Below, one piece after another: positions 21,194 through 28,209 of a stretch of 30,970 nucleotides of DNA. Position numbers and translations under genes: made by a program. Under the pieces are notes generated by a model. It saw nothing but the letters and a program-made list of their open reading frames with translations. It was not told the DNA's origin and made no database searches. Origin of the DNA: CAZGHF01 sp964525595 (lineage in GTDB: Bacteria; Patescibacteriota; Minisyncoccia; UBA6257; GWB1-50-10); assembly GCA_964525595.1 (NCBI GenBank), contig CAZGHF010000009.1, positions 1 to 30,970 of the forward strand, in the 5' to 3' direction. How positions within the stretch are numbered: position 1 is the first letter of the stretch; the number at the start of each line of letters is the position of its first letter.

Positions 21194-21305
21194 GAACTTA
21201 TTATAGCTTTTCTTAAAGACCCTCTCTGTGGATAACTTTTTCGCTCGGTCGCACGCCCAAGTCTTATCCTCCCAAAAAGGTGTGCGGCCTCGCCTAGATT
21301 TAGTC

Positions 21306-21311
21306 TAAAAT
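21306..21311 (+). promoter_or_regulatory. -10 box of the PKD-like membrane protein gene
   Basis: TAAAAT ends 7 nt before the ATG at 21319. No good -35 is seen. Confidence 0.4.
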
Positions 21312-21318
21312 TAGAGTA

Positions 21319-21900
21319 ATGCGCTTCTTCAAAAAATTCTTGATAACTATGATTGTGGTCGCTCTTTTAAGTGTGACTTTCTATGTTATTTTCAATCGAC
21401 CAGAGAGATTAGCAGCCGGAGAAAATCCTCTTCTTGAGCTGTTTTTCGGGGACGAGGAAGGCGAAACCGGTGAAGGAATACTATCGGCTTCCAAAAAATT
21501 CATTGATGAAAAATTAACTTCCATAAAAGATAGCGTTAAGGAAAGCGTTCGGGAAAAAGAGGAGGAGGTTTTGACCTCTTTGAAGAAAAGCACAAACGAG
21601 GCTATTGACGCCGCCCAGGAAAAAATTGTGGGTATTGAAGAGAAAAGTGGGAGCATTTCTGTTTTGCAAACGGTCAAGACTGACACAAGCGCTTATTTTT
21701 TAATATCAAATCCTGACCCTTCTCTGGAGATTGAGTATGAAATAGACTGGGGCGACGGTTCGGTGGAGAAAGGAGTTTTGTCGGGCGGGAGCAAAACCGT
21801 TTCTCACTTATGGAATGAGGAAGGGGAGTTTTTAGTAAATTTTAAAACCTTAGGTTCTGATTTTGTAAGTGGGTCAATCAAGGTGTTTGTGACGAGGTAG
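21319..21900 (+). CDS. Membrane-anchored coiled-coil protein with a PKD-like C-terminal domain
   Basis: 193 aa. Residues ~6-26 form one transmembrane or signal-anchor helix (FLITMIVVALLSVTFYVIF). A linker and a charged, heptad-rich segment (about 55-105, many Lys/Glu) suggest a coiled coil. The C-terminal ~80 residues look like an Ig-like PKD fold: EIDWGDGSVEKG, then VSHLWNEEGEFLVNF, matching the WDFGDGS...HxYxxxGxYxV pattern. It is probably exposed outside the membrane for structural or adhesive purposes. No enzymatic motif is present. A single gene, not obviously in an operon, with a leaderless-type start. Confidence 0.7.
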   Translation: MRFFKKFLITMIVVALLSVTFYVIFNRPERLAAGENPLLELFFGDEEGETGEGILSASKKFIDEKLTSIKDSVKESVREKEEEVLTSLKKSTNEAIDAAQEKIVGIEEKSGSISVLQTVKTDTSAYFLISNPDPSLEIEYEIDWGDGSVEKGVLSGGSKTVSHLWNEEGEFLVNFKTLGSDFVSGSIKVFVTR

Positions 21901-21917
21901 CTCTGCCGTAGGAGTTT

Positions 21918-21957
21918 AGAAGAAGGAAAGAGGCGATCCTACTGGAAGGATCGCCTC
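21918..21957 (-). terminator. Terminator hairpin of the small GC-rich gene (minus strand)
   Basis: GAGGCGATCCT (21930-21940) pairs perfectly with AGGATCGCCTC (21947-21957) around ACTGGA. On the minus strand the pyrimidine-rich CTTTCCTTCTTC follows. It may also stop the convergent gene ending at 21900. Confidence 0.7.
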
Positions 21958-21981
21958 TCGGGTGCTTGGGGGCGTGGCGTT

Positions 21982-22245
21982 TCATAATTGGACGATCCTG
22001 GCTCTCGGGTGATTGAAGTGAGGTATTCCTCTCCAGGCGTCGTCGACGATACCACTCAGGTCGTCGTGCCAGCCGACCACGAATTCGTTTCCTTCCGGGT
22101 CGCTAAGGAAGACTTCGCGGTCTCCCGGGACATCAGGGAGCGGTCTGTTGGGCCTGTTTCTCACGACCGGGAAAATACCGTTGAGTGCACCGATGATCGC
22201 GTGGCCGAACTCAAGTTCGAGGAACTGCCTTTTCGTAATAGCCAT
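21982..22245 (-). CDS. Hypothetical 87-aa protein, GC-rich, SD-initiated
   Basis: No family is recognised. The 87-aa sequence begins MAITKRQFLELEFGHAIIG, contains the Pro/Arg-rich segment VVRNRPNRPLPDVPG and ends HPRARIVQL. It has many Asp, Trp and His residues (FVVGWHDDLSGIVDDAW) and no membrane segment. Translation signals are unusually explicit for this window: AGGAG at 22254-22258 lies 8 nt before the ATG, a perfect -35/-10 promoter lies upstream and a strong terminator downstream. Base composition is clearly richer in GC than the neighbours. The gene sits immediately downstream of tmRNA on the same strand. The complete set of signals argues that it is real; its function is unknown. Confidence 0.65.
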   Translation of the reverse strand: MAITKRQFLELEFGHAIIGALNGIFPVVRNRPNRPLPDVPGDREVFLSDPEGNEFVVGWHDDLSGIVDDAWRGIPHFNHPRARIVQL

Positions 22246-22293
22246 TCTGGACTCTCCTGAAAGAAGTTTTGTATCAAACCGCGCGCTATTCTG

Positions 22294-22322
22294 ATAATAG
22301 CACGTTCAAAGATTCCTGTCAA
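22294..22322 (-). promoter_or_regulatory. Strong sigma-70-type promoter for the 87-aa gene
   Basis: On the minus strand, TTGACA (22317-22322), a 17-nt spacer and TATTAT (22294-22299) preceded by TGC (extended -10). It is the best match to consensus in the window and leaves a ~45-nt 5' UTR with a Shine-Dalgarno. Its -35 starts 5 nt after the tmRNA 3' end. Confidence 0.8.
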
Positions 22323-22327
22323 TTTTG

Positions 22328-22643
22328 TGGAGATGACCGGAGTCGAACCGGTGTGTAGAGTGAATCCGGTAAATCGTCTACAAGCTTATCCGCCTAAGGC
22401 GGAAGAATTTGGTTCTGTAGTTTAGTTCACAGCTATTGAACCGTTTCACCGTGAGCGAGTCCAATGTATTACACCGGTTAATCCCTATTGGACTTCAGGA
22501 ACCGATGCCGGCTTAAGCGTATGCTAGGGCCGGAGCTGCAACTTTATTGTTGGCAGTTAAATGTGTTTGCCCGTATTTTACGAGTTCAGGCGCCTCGACT
22601 TGCAAATTTACCAGACTCTATTCTATCAAGACCCAACATCCCC
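22328..22643 (-). ncRNA. ssrA: Transfer-messenger RNA (tmRNA)
   Basis: A 316-nt RNA that rescues stalled ribosomes with SmpB. The 5' end GGGGATG (22637-22643) pairs with CATCTCC (22329-22335) to form the acceptor stem. The T-arm ACCGG-TTCGACT-CCGGT is tRNA-like. The discriminator is A at 22328 and CCA is not encoded. The tag frame runs from GGG at 22570-22572 to TAA at 22513-22515 and gives GQTHLTANNKVAAPALAYA; the exact resume codon is inferred. The 5' end overlaps the smpB stop by 18 bp, so the RNA is either processed from the smpB transcript or transcribed from a promoter within smpB. Confidence 0.93.
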
Positions 22644-22994
22644 ATGTCTTCTTATTTCTCTTTCCGTTTCTCGTTTTTTAATGAGCTCGCGCTTGTCCAC
22701 TTTTTTTCTTCCTCTCCCGAGGCCCAGCTCAACTTTTATCAATCCGCGGTCAGTATAAACGCGGAGGGGCACCAAAGTCAAACCCGACTGCATTTTTCCG
22801 GCAAGATAGTCTATTTCCTTACGATTCATAAGGAGTTTTTTGGTCCGTATCGCGTCATAGTTATCGGGGGCGTTTTTCGGCTGGAAAGAAGGCACCTCCA
22901 TACCGATAAGGTAGAGCTCGCCGTCCCGGACGGCAGCGTGGCTCCCGGCAATCGTAATGCGGCCCATTTTAATGGATTTTGTTTCATGGCCGGT
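22626..22994 (-). CDS. smpB: SsrA-binding protein SmpB (N-terminus lost in gap)
   Basis: OB-fold protein that delivers tmRNA to stalled ribosomes. 122 residues are visible. The sequence enters at TGHETKSIKMGRITIAGSH, the family's GTEVKSL region, and continues ELYLIGMEVPSFQ, RTKKLLMNRKEIDYL, GLTLVPLRVYTDRGLIKVELGLGRGRKKVDKRE. The C-terminal tail is KKRETEREIRRHGDVGS. About 25-30 residues are missing in the scaffold gap. The last codons (Gly-Asp-Val-Gly-Ser-stop) are read from the first 18 bases of tmRNA, an overlap of a protein gene and its RNA partner. Confidence 0.95.
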   Translation of the reverse strand, partial: TGHETKSIKMGRITIAGSHAAVRDGELYLIGMEVPSFQPKNAPDNYDAIRTKKLLMNRKEIDYLAGKMQSGLTLVPLRVYTDRGLIKVELGLGRGRKKVDKRELIKKRETEREIRRHGDVGS

Positions 22995-23094
22995 NNNNNN
23001 NNNNNNNNNNNNNNNNNNNNNNNNNNNNNNNNNNNNNNNNNNNNNNNNNNNNNNNNNNNNNNNNNNNNNNNNNNNNNNNNNNNNNNNNNNNNNN
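22995..23094. other. Scaffold gap (100 N)
   Basis: Exactly 100 N bases between smpB and argS. It hides the 5' ends of both genes and their divergent promoters. The true size is unknown. Confidence 0.98.
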
Positions 23095-24585
23095 CGCGTT
23101 GAGGCTGTAGATGGTTTCGTGAACTTTTGGCTGAAGGATGAGGTTTTTCATGAGGAACTGGCGTCAATTTTGAAAAACAGGGAAAAATATGGCTGCAACA
23201 ATAGTCTAAAAAATCAAAAAACTATTATCGAATACACCGACCCCAATCCCTTTAAAGAGTTTCATATTGGTCACCTGATGAGCAACTCAATCGGTGAGGC
23301 CATCTCCCGGCTTATTGAATGGAACGGCGCAAAAGTGAAGCGAGCCTGTTATCAGGGTGACGTCGGTTTGCACGTTGCAAAAGCCATCTGGGGGATGAGG
23401 AGTCCGGAGAATAAAGAACAAAGACCGGTTAAGGGTGTCATTAAAGAAAAAATCAGATATATGGCGAATGCCTACGCTCTGGGCTCGGAAGTTTATGAGA
23501 AAGGTGAAGCGAGAGAAGAAATGCGGGAAATAAACAAGTTTGTTTACGAGAGGTCGGACAAGGAAATAAACGAACTTTACGACTGGGGTCGGAAGGCGAG
23601 CTTGGAATATTTCGAGACCATTTATAAGAAGCTTGGTACAAAGTTTGATTACTATTTCTTTGAGAGCGAGAGCGGAAAAGACGGCATGAGGGCAGTTGAA
23701 GCCGGCCTGAAAAAAGGTGTTTTTGAAAAAAGTGACGGGGCTGTGATATTTAAAGGTGAAAAACACGGGCTTCACACCAGGGTTTTTGTAAGCTCCGAGG
23801 GACTGCCGACTTACGAAGCTAAAGATTTGGGATTAGCCGAGATAAAATACAAAAAATATACTTACGACAAGTCTGTAATCATTACCGGTAACGAGATAAA
23901 AGATTATTTTCGGGTGGTTTTAGCGGCAATGTCGGAAATTTCTCCTAAGCTAGAAGAAAAAACTACTCATCTTTCGCACGGAATGATGCGGCTCTCATCC
24001 GGCAAAATATCCTCGCGAACCGGCAAGGTGGTTACCTTTGAATCGATTGCGGAGAAAGTGGAGGAGCTGGTTGTCGGGAAAATCAAAGATGAAAACCTGG
24101 GCGCTAAAGAGAAAGACGAAATTAAAGAAAAGGTGGCAATAGCCGCCTTGAAATATTCTATTCTAAAACAGGCGATTGGCAGTGACATTATTTTTGATTT
24201 TGAAAAATCAATTTCCTTTGAAGGCGACTCCGGTCCGTATCTGCAATACGCCCTTGTTCGAGCCAGGTCGGTTTTGGAAAAAGCCAAGAGCGAGAAAATA
24301 AAGCCATCTTTCAAGTTGACGCCTCCGGAAGTTTCGGGACTTGAACCGAAAATTTGTTATTTCCCCGAAATTGTCGAGCGGGCGGCCCGTGATTACGCGC
24401 CCAACTACCTTACTCTTTACCTTACAGAGCTGGCAAGAGCTTACAACAGTTATTATGCAAAGGTGAAAATTGTTGATTCGGACGACAAATACTCACCGTA
24501 TAGAGTGGCGCTCACGTCTGCCCTCGCGCAGGTTATGGAAAACGGTTTGGAAGTCTTGGGAATTTCCGCGCCGAAGAAAATGTAG
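23095..24585 (+). CDS. argS: Arginyl-tRNA synthetase (5' end lost in gap)
   Basis: Class I aminoacyl-tRNA synthetase charging tRNA-Arg. 496 residues are visible. The class I HIGH motif is in EYTDPNPFKEFHIGHLMSN, and the KMSKS-equivalent is SSGKISSRTGKVV. The C-terminal anticodon-binding helical domain (LQYALVRARSVLEKA, LARAYNSYYAKVKI, ALAQVMENGLEVLGI) is complete. About 70-90 N-terminal residues (the Add-1 domain) fall in the gap; the visible part starts RVEAVDGFVNFWL, which belongs to the end of that domain. The next gene begins 1 nt after the stop, suggesting a shared transcript with the Cys-rich gene. Confidence 0.96.
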   Translation, partial: RVEAVDGFVNFWLKDEVFHEELASILKNREKYGCNNSLKNQKTIIEYTDPNPFKEFHIGHLMSNSIGEAISRLIEWNGAKVKRACYQGDVGLHVAKAIWGMRSPENKEQRPVKGVIKEKIRYMANAYALGSEVYEKGEAREEMREINKFVYERSDKEINELYDWGRKASLEYFETIYKKLGTKFDYYFFESESGKDGMRAVEAGLKKGVFEKSDGAVIFKGEKHGLHTRVFVSSEGLPTYEAKDLGLAEIKYKKYTYDKSVIITGNEIKDYFRVVLAAMSEISPKLEEKTTHLSHGMMRLSSGKISSRTGKVVTFESIAEKVEELVVGKIKDENLGAKEKDEIKEKVAIAALKYSILKQAIGSDIIFDFEKSISFEGDSGPYLQYALVRARSVLEKAKSEKIKPSFKLTPPEVSGLEPKICYFPEIVERAARDYAPNYLTLYLTELARAYNSYYAKVKIVDSDDKYSPYRVALTSALAQVMENGLEVLGISAPKKM

Positions 24586-24586
24586 T

Positions 24587-26362
24587 ATGCAAAGCGAAAC
24601 CAAAACACTTCGACAAGACTCAGTATCTTCGACCTGCCAAAACTGTAAACAGAATTTTGTCATAGAACCGGACGACTTCTCGTTCTACAAAAAAATAGAC
24701 GTCCCGCCGCCGACTTGGTGTCCGGAGTGCCGGTTGCAGAGGAGAATGCTTTTTAGAAACGAAAGGAATTTTTATAAGAGAAAATGTGACTTATGCGGTA
24801 AAAGCATAATTGCGGTGTATTCTCCAGACATTTCTTTTCCTGTCTATTGTGTTAAATGTTGGTGGTCCGATAAGTGGGATCCTCATAAATACGGTAGAGA
24901 TTTTGATTTTTCAAGACCCTTTTTTGAACAATTCAAAGAATTATCCGATAAAGTGCCTGCAATTGCCATTATGAATGATGATGGAATTGCGAGCACGAAT
25001 TGTGAATATGCGTATGATTGGGCGTTTAGTAAGAACTGTTATCTTACGGTATGTGGTTGGCACACGGAAAATGCAATGTACACATATCACGCCGATCATG
25101 ATAAGGACATTGTTGACTGCTTGCACGTAGACTATTCAGAGCTCATGTACGAATGTATGTTATCGAATAGATGTTACAGATGTCGTCACTCTGCTCTTTG
25201 TTTTGATTGTCAAGATTGTAATTTTTGTTACGACCTTAAAGGTTGTTCTAATTGTGTGATGTGTGCGGGATTACGGAATAAAAGGTACTGCATTTTAAAC
25301 AAACAGTATTCGAAAGAGGAATATACCAAGAGAGTAAAAGAATTAAATTTAGAAAGCAGAAAGTCTGTCGAAAAACATAGAGGCAAGATTAGTGATTTCA
25401 TAATGCAGATTCCGCACAAATATGCGTATATCTTGAAATCAGTTGGTACAACGGGGAACGTTTTGGAAAATTGTAAGATGGCAAGAGATTGCTTTTTTGG
25501 GAACAGTATTGAAAATAGCAGATTTATAGTTGTGAATGATATTACTAAAGACTCTTATGATTGCAATAACACTGGTAAGCCAGTATTAAGTTATGAAAGC
25601 GTTACACCCGATGAGTCCTATGGAGCAGTGGGGACTATTTACTGCTGGAAATGTAGGAACGTTGAGTATTCAAATAATTGCCATTCTTCGCAGAACCTTC
25701 TTGGGTGCAATGGTATTAAAAAGGGAGCGTACGCAGTTCTTAATAAAAAATATTCAAAAGATGAATTTGTTTCCCTGCGAGGTAAAATTGTTGAACATAT
25801 GAGGCAGGTGGGTGAGTGGGGAGGATTTTTCCCTGAATTTGTAAGCCCGTTCGCATACAATGAAAGTGCAGCGCAAGAATGGTTCACGCTTACAAAAGAG
25901 GAGGCGCTTAAGAAAGGCTATACCTGGAAGGAACCGGAAGAAAGAGAATACCACATTACCAAGAAACTTGAGGATTTACCCGATACAATAAAAGAGGTGG
26001 ACGATAGCATTCTTAACGAGGTCATTGGATGCGCACATAAAGGAAGATGTAATGAGCGGTGTACTACCGCTTTCAAGATTACTCATCAGGAGCTTCAATT
26101 TTATAAGAAGATGAATATACCGTTGCCGCAATTGTGCCCGAACTGCCGTCATTATCAAAGACTAAAAAAGCGTAATCCACCGAAATTATGGAATCGACAA
26201 TGTACGTGTTCGGGGAAAACATCAAATAACCAAATTTATAACAACATCATTGAACACTTTCACGGCACTGATCATTGTCCCAATGAGTTCGAAACCTCCT
26301 ATGCCCCCGACCGGAAAGAGATTGTATATTGTGAACAATGCTACCAAGCCGAGGTGGTATGA
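24587..26362 (+). CDS. Cys-rich multi-zinc-ribbon protein, copy 1 (function unknown)
   Basis: 591 aa with 40 cysteines. The N-terminus has two treble-clef or ribbon-like units (C17xxC20...C45xxC48 and C67xxC70...C88xxC91). The first contains the FYKKIDVPPP segment between its Cys pairs. The middle holds two repeats rich in CxxC and aromatic residues, each ending in a G-[LI]-x-x-x-x-x-Y-[CA]-x-LNK-x-YSK-[ED]-E motif (near residue 240 and near residue 390). The C-terminus repeats the N-terminal ribbon (CNERC, FYKKMNIPLPQLCPNC) and ends with PDRKEIVYCEQCYQAEVV. Probably a zinc-binding, beta-solenoid-like cytoplasmic protein. Starts 1 nt after argS. Base composition is more AT-rich than copy 2. 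Similar CPR proteins carry uninformative or misleading names. Confidence 0.8.
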   Translation: MQSETKTLRQDSVSSTCQNCKQNFVIEPDDFSFYKKIDVPPPTWCPECRLQRRMLFRNERNFYKRKCDLCGKSIIAVYSPDISFPVYCVKCWWSDKWDPHKYGRDFDFSRPFFEQFKELSDKVPAIAIMNDDGIASTNCEYAYDWAFSKNCYLTVCGWHTENAMYTYHADHDKDIVDCLHVDYSELMYECMLSNRCYRCRHSALCFDCQDCNFCYDLKGCSNCVMCAGLRNKRYCILNKQYSKEEYTKRVKELNLESRKSVEKHRGKISDFIMQIPHKYAYILKSVGTTGNVLENCKMARDCFFGNSIENSRFIVVNDITKDSYDCNNTGKPVLSYESVTPDESYGAVGTIYCWKCRNVEYSNNCHSSQNLLGCNGIKKGAYAVLNKKYSKDEFVSLRGKIVEHMRQVGEWGGFFPEFVSPFAYNESAAQEWFTLTKEEALKKGYTWKEPEEREYHITKKLEDLPDTIKEVDDSILNEVIGCAHKGRCNERCTTAFKITHQELQFYKKMNIPLPQLCPNCRHYQRLKKRNPPKLWNRQCTCSGKTSNNQIYNNIIEHFHGTDHCPNEFETSYAPDRKEIVYCEQCYQAEVV

Positions 26363-26376
26363 CATGTCATACCACC
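26353..26376. repeat. Perfect 24-bp palindrome at the end of Cys-rich copy 1
   Basis: GGTGGTATGACA followed by its exact reverse complement. It contains the last codons and the TGA stop of copy 1. There is no T-tract after it, so an ordinary terminator is unlikely. It lies 13 nt before the ATG of copy 2. Confidence 0.85.
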
Positions 26377-26389
26377 CTAAATTAAGACA

Positions 26390-28102
26390 ATGAATAGTGA
26401 AACCAAAAAGTGTCAGAACTGTAAACAATCATTCACGATTGAACCGGATGATTTTGCTTTTTACAAAAAGATAGACGTTCCGCCGCCGACGCGGTGCCCT
26501 TCTTGTCGCGAGCAAAGGCGAATCGCGCACCGGAACATGGATTATTTTCTGCGGAACTGTGACTTGTGCAAAAAGTCATCCGTTTCAATCTGGCACCCCG
26601 ACGTTACCGGTTACAAGTTTTACTGCAACGAGTGTTTCTGGTCGGATAAATGGGACGGCCTTGAATACGGCCGGGATTACGATTTTAATAAACCCTTTTT
26701 TGAGCAGTTTGAAGAAATGTACAAACTTGTCCCGAAGCACATTTCAAACTCAATGTTCCATACGAACTCGCCTTACGTTATAAATGCCCGGGAAGACAAG
26801 GATTGTTATCTCGGTGACGAGATGGATTTGTCGGTAAGATGCATGTACGGATACGCCGTTCAGCGGTGTACCGATTGCGTCGATTGTCATTACATTAATG
26901 ATTGTGAAATCGGCTACGAGCTCGTGAAATGCGAGAAGTGCTACAACTGCTTTTATTGTTTTGACTCTCATAATTGTAATGATTCCGCATTCCTCATGAG
27001 TTGCAGAAACGTTTCAAATTCGCTGTTTTGCACCAACCTGAGAGGAGTGAAAAATCATATTTTCAACAAACCTGCAACCGCGGAGGAAATTGAGAAAATG
27101 AAGCAGGAAATTTTCTCCGGCAGTTCCTCAAAAATAGAAGAAGCGCTAAAGCAATTTGAAGAGCTGAAAAATAAGGCTCTCCGGCGGCACATTATCGGTA
27201 CGAACATCCAAAGTTCTACCGGAACGTTTCTCGCAAATTGCAAGAATTGCAAAGATTGTTATTCGGTCGATAACAGCATTAATTGCCGGTACTGTGTTGA
27301 TATTCATAACTCCAAAGATTCAATGGACATCAGCATTTACGAATGTGAGTTGAGTTACGACAGTCTCCATGCCGGTCCGGAGGGGTATAAAAATATCTTT
27401 TCTCATCTCTGCTGGTACTGTTCGGAGGTTTTCTATGCCGATGACTGCCACAACTCGGAATTATTGTTCGGGTGTGCGGGACTGAAAAAGAAAAAATACT
27501 GCATTCTAAACAAGCAATACAGCAAGGAGGAATACAACAAGCTCAAGGAGAAAATTATTGCTCACATGACCGAAACAGGAGAATGGGGAGAATATTTCCC
27601 GATATCAATGTCGCCGCACGGCTATAACCATACCTTTGCCCAGGAGTTTTACCCGATGACCAAAGAGGAAATGCTCGCCCGAGGATGGAAATGGTATCCG
27701 GAAGTCGATATTGCCAGGAGGCATAATATCGAGAAAGAAACGGCAGAACTTCCCGACAAAATAAACATTACGTCTGACGAGATATGCAAGGAAGTCGTGA
27801 AATGCGAGGCGACCGGCAGGTTTTACCGTGTTCACCCCCAGGAATACCAATTCCTGAAAAAACACAATCTTCCTTTGCCACGGTTATCGCCGAAGGAACG
27901 GGATCACCGGAGATGGAACCAAACGAAACCCAGAAAACTTTGGGATCGGCAGTGTTCCTGCGACTACAAGGTTTTTGAAAATTCCGTAAAGCATCAACAT
28001 CATTCGGAAGGGCGTTGTCCCAACAAATTCAAAACAAGTTACGCTCCTGACCGGAAAGAAATTGTTTACTGCGAACAATGTTACAACGCCGAGATTGTCT
28101 AA
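26390..28102 (+). CDS. Cys-rich multi-zinc-ribbon protein, copy 2 (paralogue of the preceding gene)
   Basis: 570 aa with 39 cysteines. Same order as copy 1: ribbon 1 (C8xxC11...C36xxC39 with FYKKIDVPPP), ribbon 2 (C57xxC60...C79xxC82), two central Cys-rich modules (the second ending CILNKQYSKEEY; the first ends with the divergent NHIFNKPATAEE), a conserved HxTGEWGE-type segment and the ending PDRKEIVYCEQCYNAEIV. The C-terminal ribbon has decayed: where copy 1 has LCPNCR this protein has LSPKER, and the first pair keeps one cysteine. It is separated from copy 1 by 27 nt that contain part of a palindrome and is followed by another palindrome. It likely binds several zinc ions; no catalytic motif is seen. 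Confidence 0.8.
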   Translation: MNSETKKCQNCKQSFTIEPDDFAFYKKIDVPPPTRCPSCREQRRIAHRNMDYFLRNCDLCKKSSVSIWHPDVTGYKFYCNECFWSDKWDGLEYGRDYDFNKPFFEQFEEMYKLVPKHISNSMFHTNSPYVINAREDKDCYLGDEMDLSVRCMYGYAVQRCTDCVDCHYINDCEIGYELVKCEKCYNCFYCFDSHNCNDSAFLMSCRNVSNSLFCTNLRGVKNHIFNKPATAEEIEKMKQEIFSGSSSKIEEALKQFEELKNKALRRHIIGTNIQSSTGTFLANCKNCKDCYSVDNSINCRYCVDIHNSKDSMDISIYECELSYDSLHAGPEGYKNIFSHLCWYCSEVFYADDCHNSELLFGCAGLKKKKYCILNKQYSKEEYNKLKEKIIAHMTETGEWGEYFPISMSPHGYNHTFAQEFYPMTKEEMLARGWKWYPEVDIARRHNIEKETAELPDKINITSDEICKEVVKCEATGRFYRVHPQEYQFLKKHNLPLPRLSPKERDHRRWNQTKPRKLWDRQCSCDYKVFENSVKHQHHSEGRCPNKFKTSYAPDRKEIVYCEQCYNAEIV

Positions 28103-28104
28103 TG

Positions 28105-28144
28105 GTTGCCCTAGGTTATAACCTAGGTTATAACCTAGGGCAAC
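28105..28144. repeat. Perfect 40-bp palindrome after Cys-rich copy 2
   Basis: All 20 base pairs match around a central TA. It is built from the 12-bp unit CCTAGGTTATAA repeated in tandem and flanked by GTTGCC/GGCAAC. It begins 2 nt after the stop. No T-tract follows, so it is not a classic terminator. Confidence 0.95.
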
Positions 28145-28180
28145 TTGGTATTGCCGCCAGGGAGCGGAGACGGAAGTAAA

Positions 28181-28209
28181 TTTACTTTTAGCAGGCGAAC
28201 TTATAGAAT
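28181..28209 (+). promoter_or_regulatory. Promoter of ileS
   Basis: TTTACT (28181-28186), a 17-nt spacer and TAGAAT (28204-28209) end 9 nt before the ATG. Leaderless-type geometry again. Confidence 0.5.

Noticed and set aside
21227..21235. Perfect DnaA-box 9-mer (TGTGGATAA)
   Set aside because: A single copy with no cluster, no AT-rich unwinding region and no dnaA or dnaN nearby; one match in 31 kb is expected by chance.
21988..22260. 90-aa plus-strand frame antisense to the 87-aa gene
   Set aside because: The minus-strand frame has promoter, SD and terminator in the right places; the plus-strand frame has none and looks like an antisense shadow.
22333..22353. T-arm-like sequence suggesting a stand-alone tRNA on the minus strand
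   Set aside because: It belongs to the tRNA-like domain of tmRNA, as shown by the 5' pairing strand and tag frame 300 nt away.
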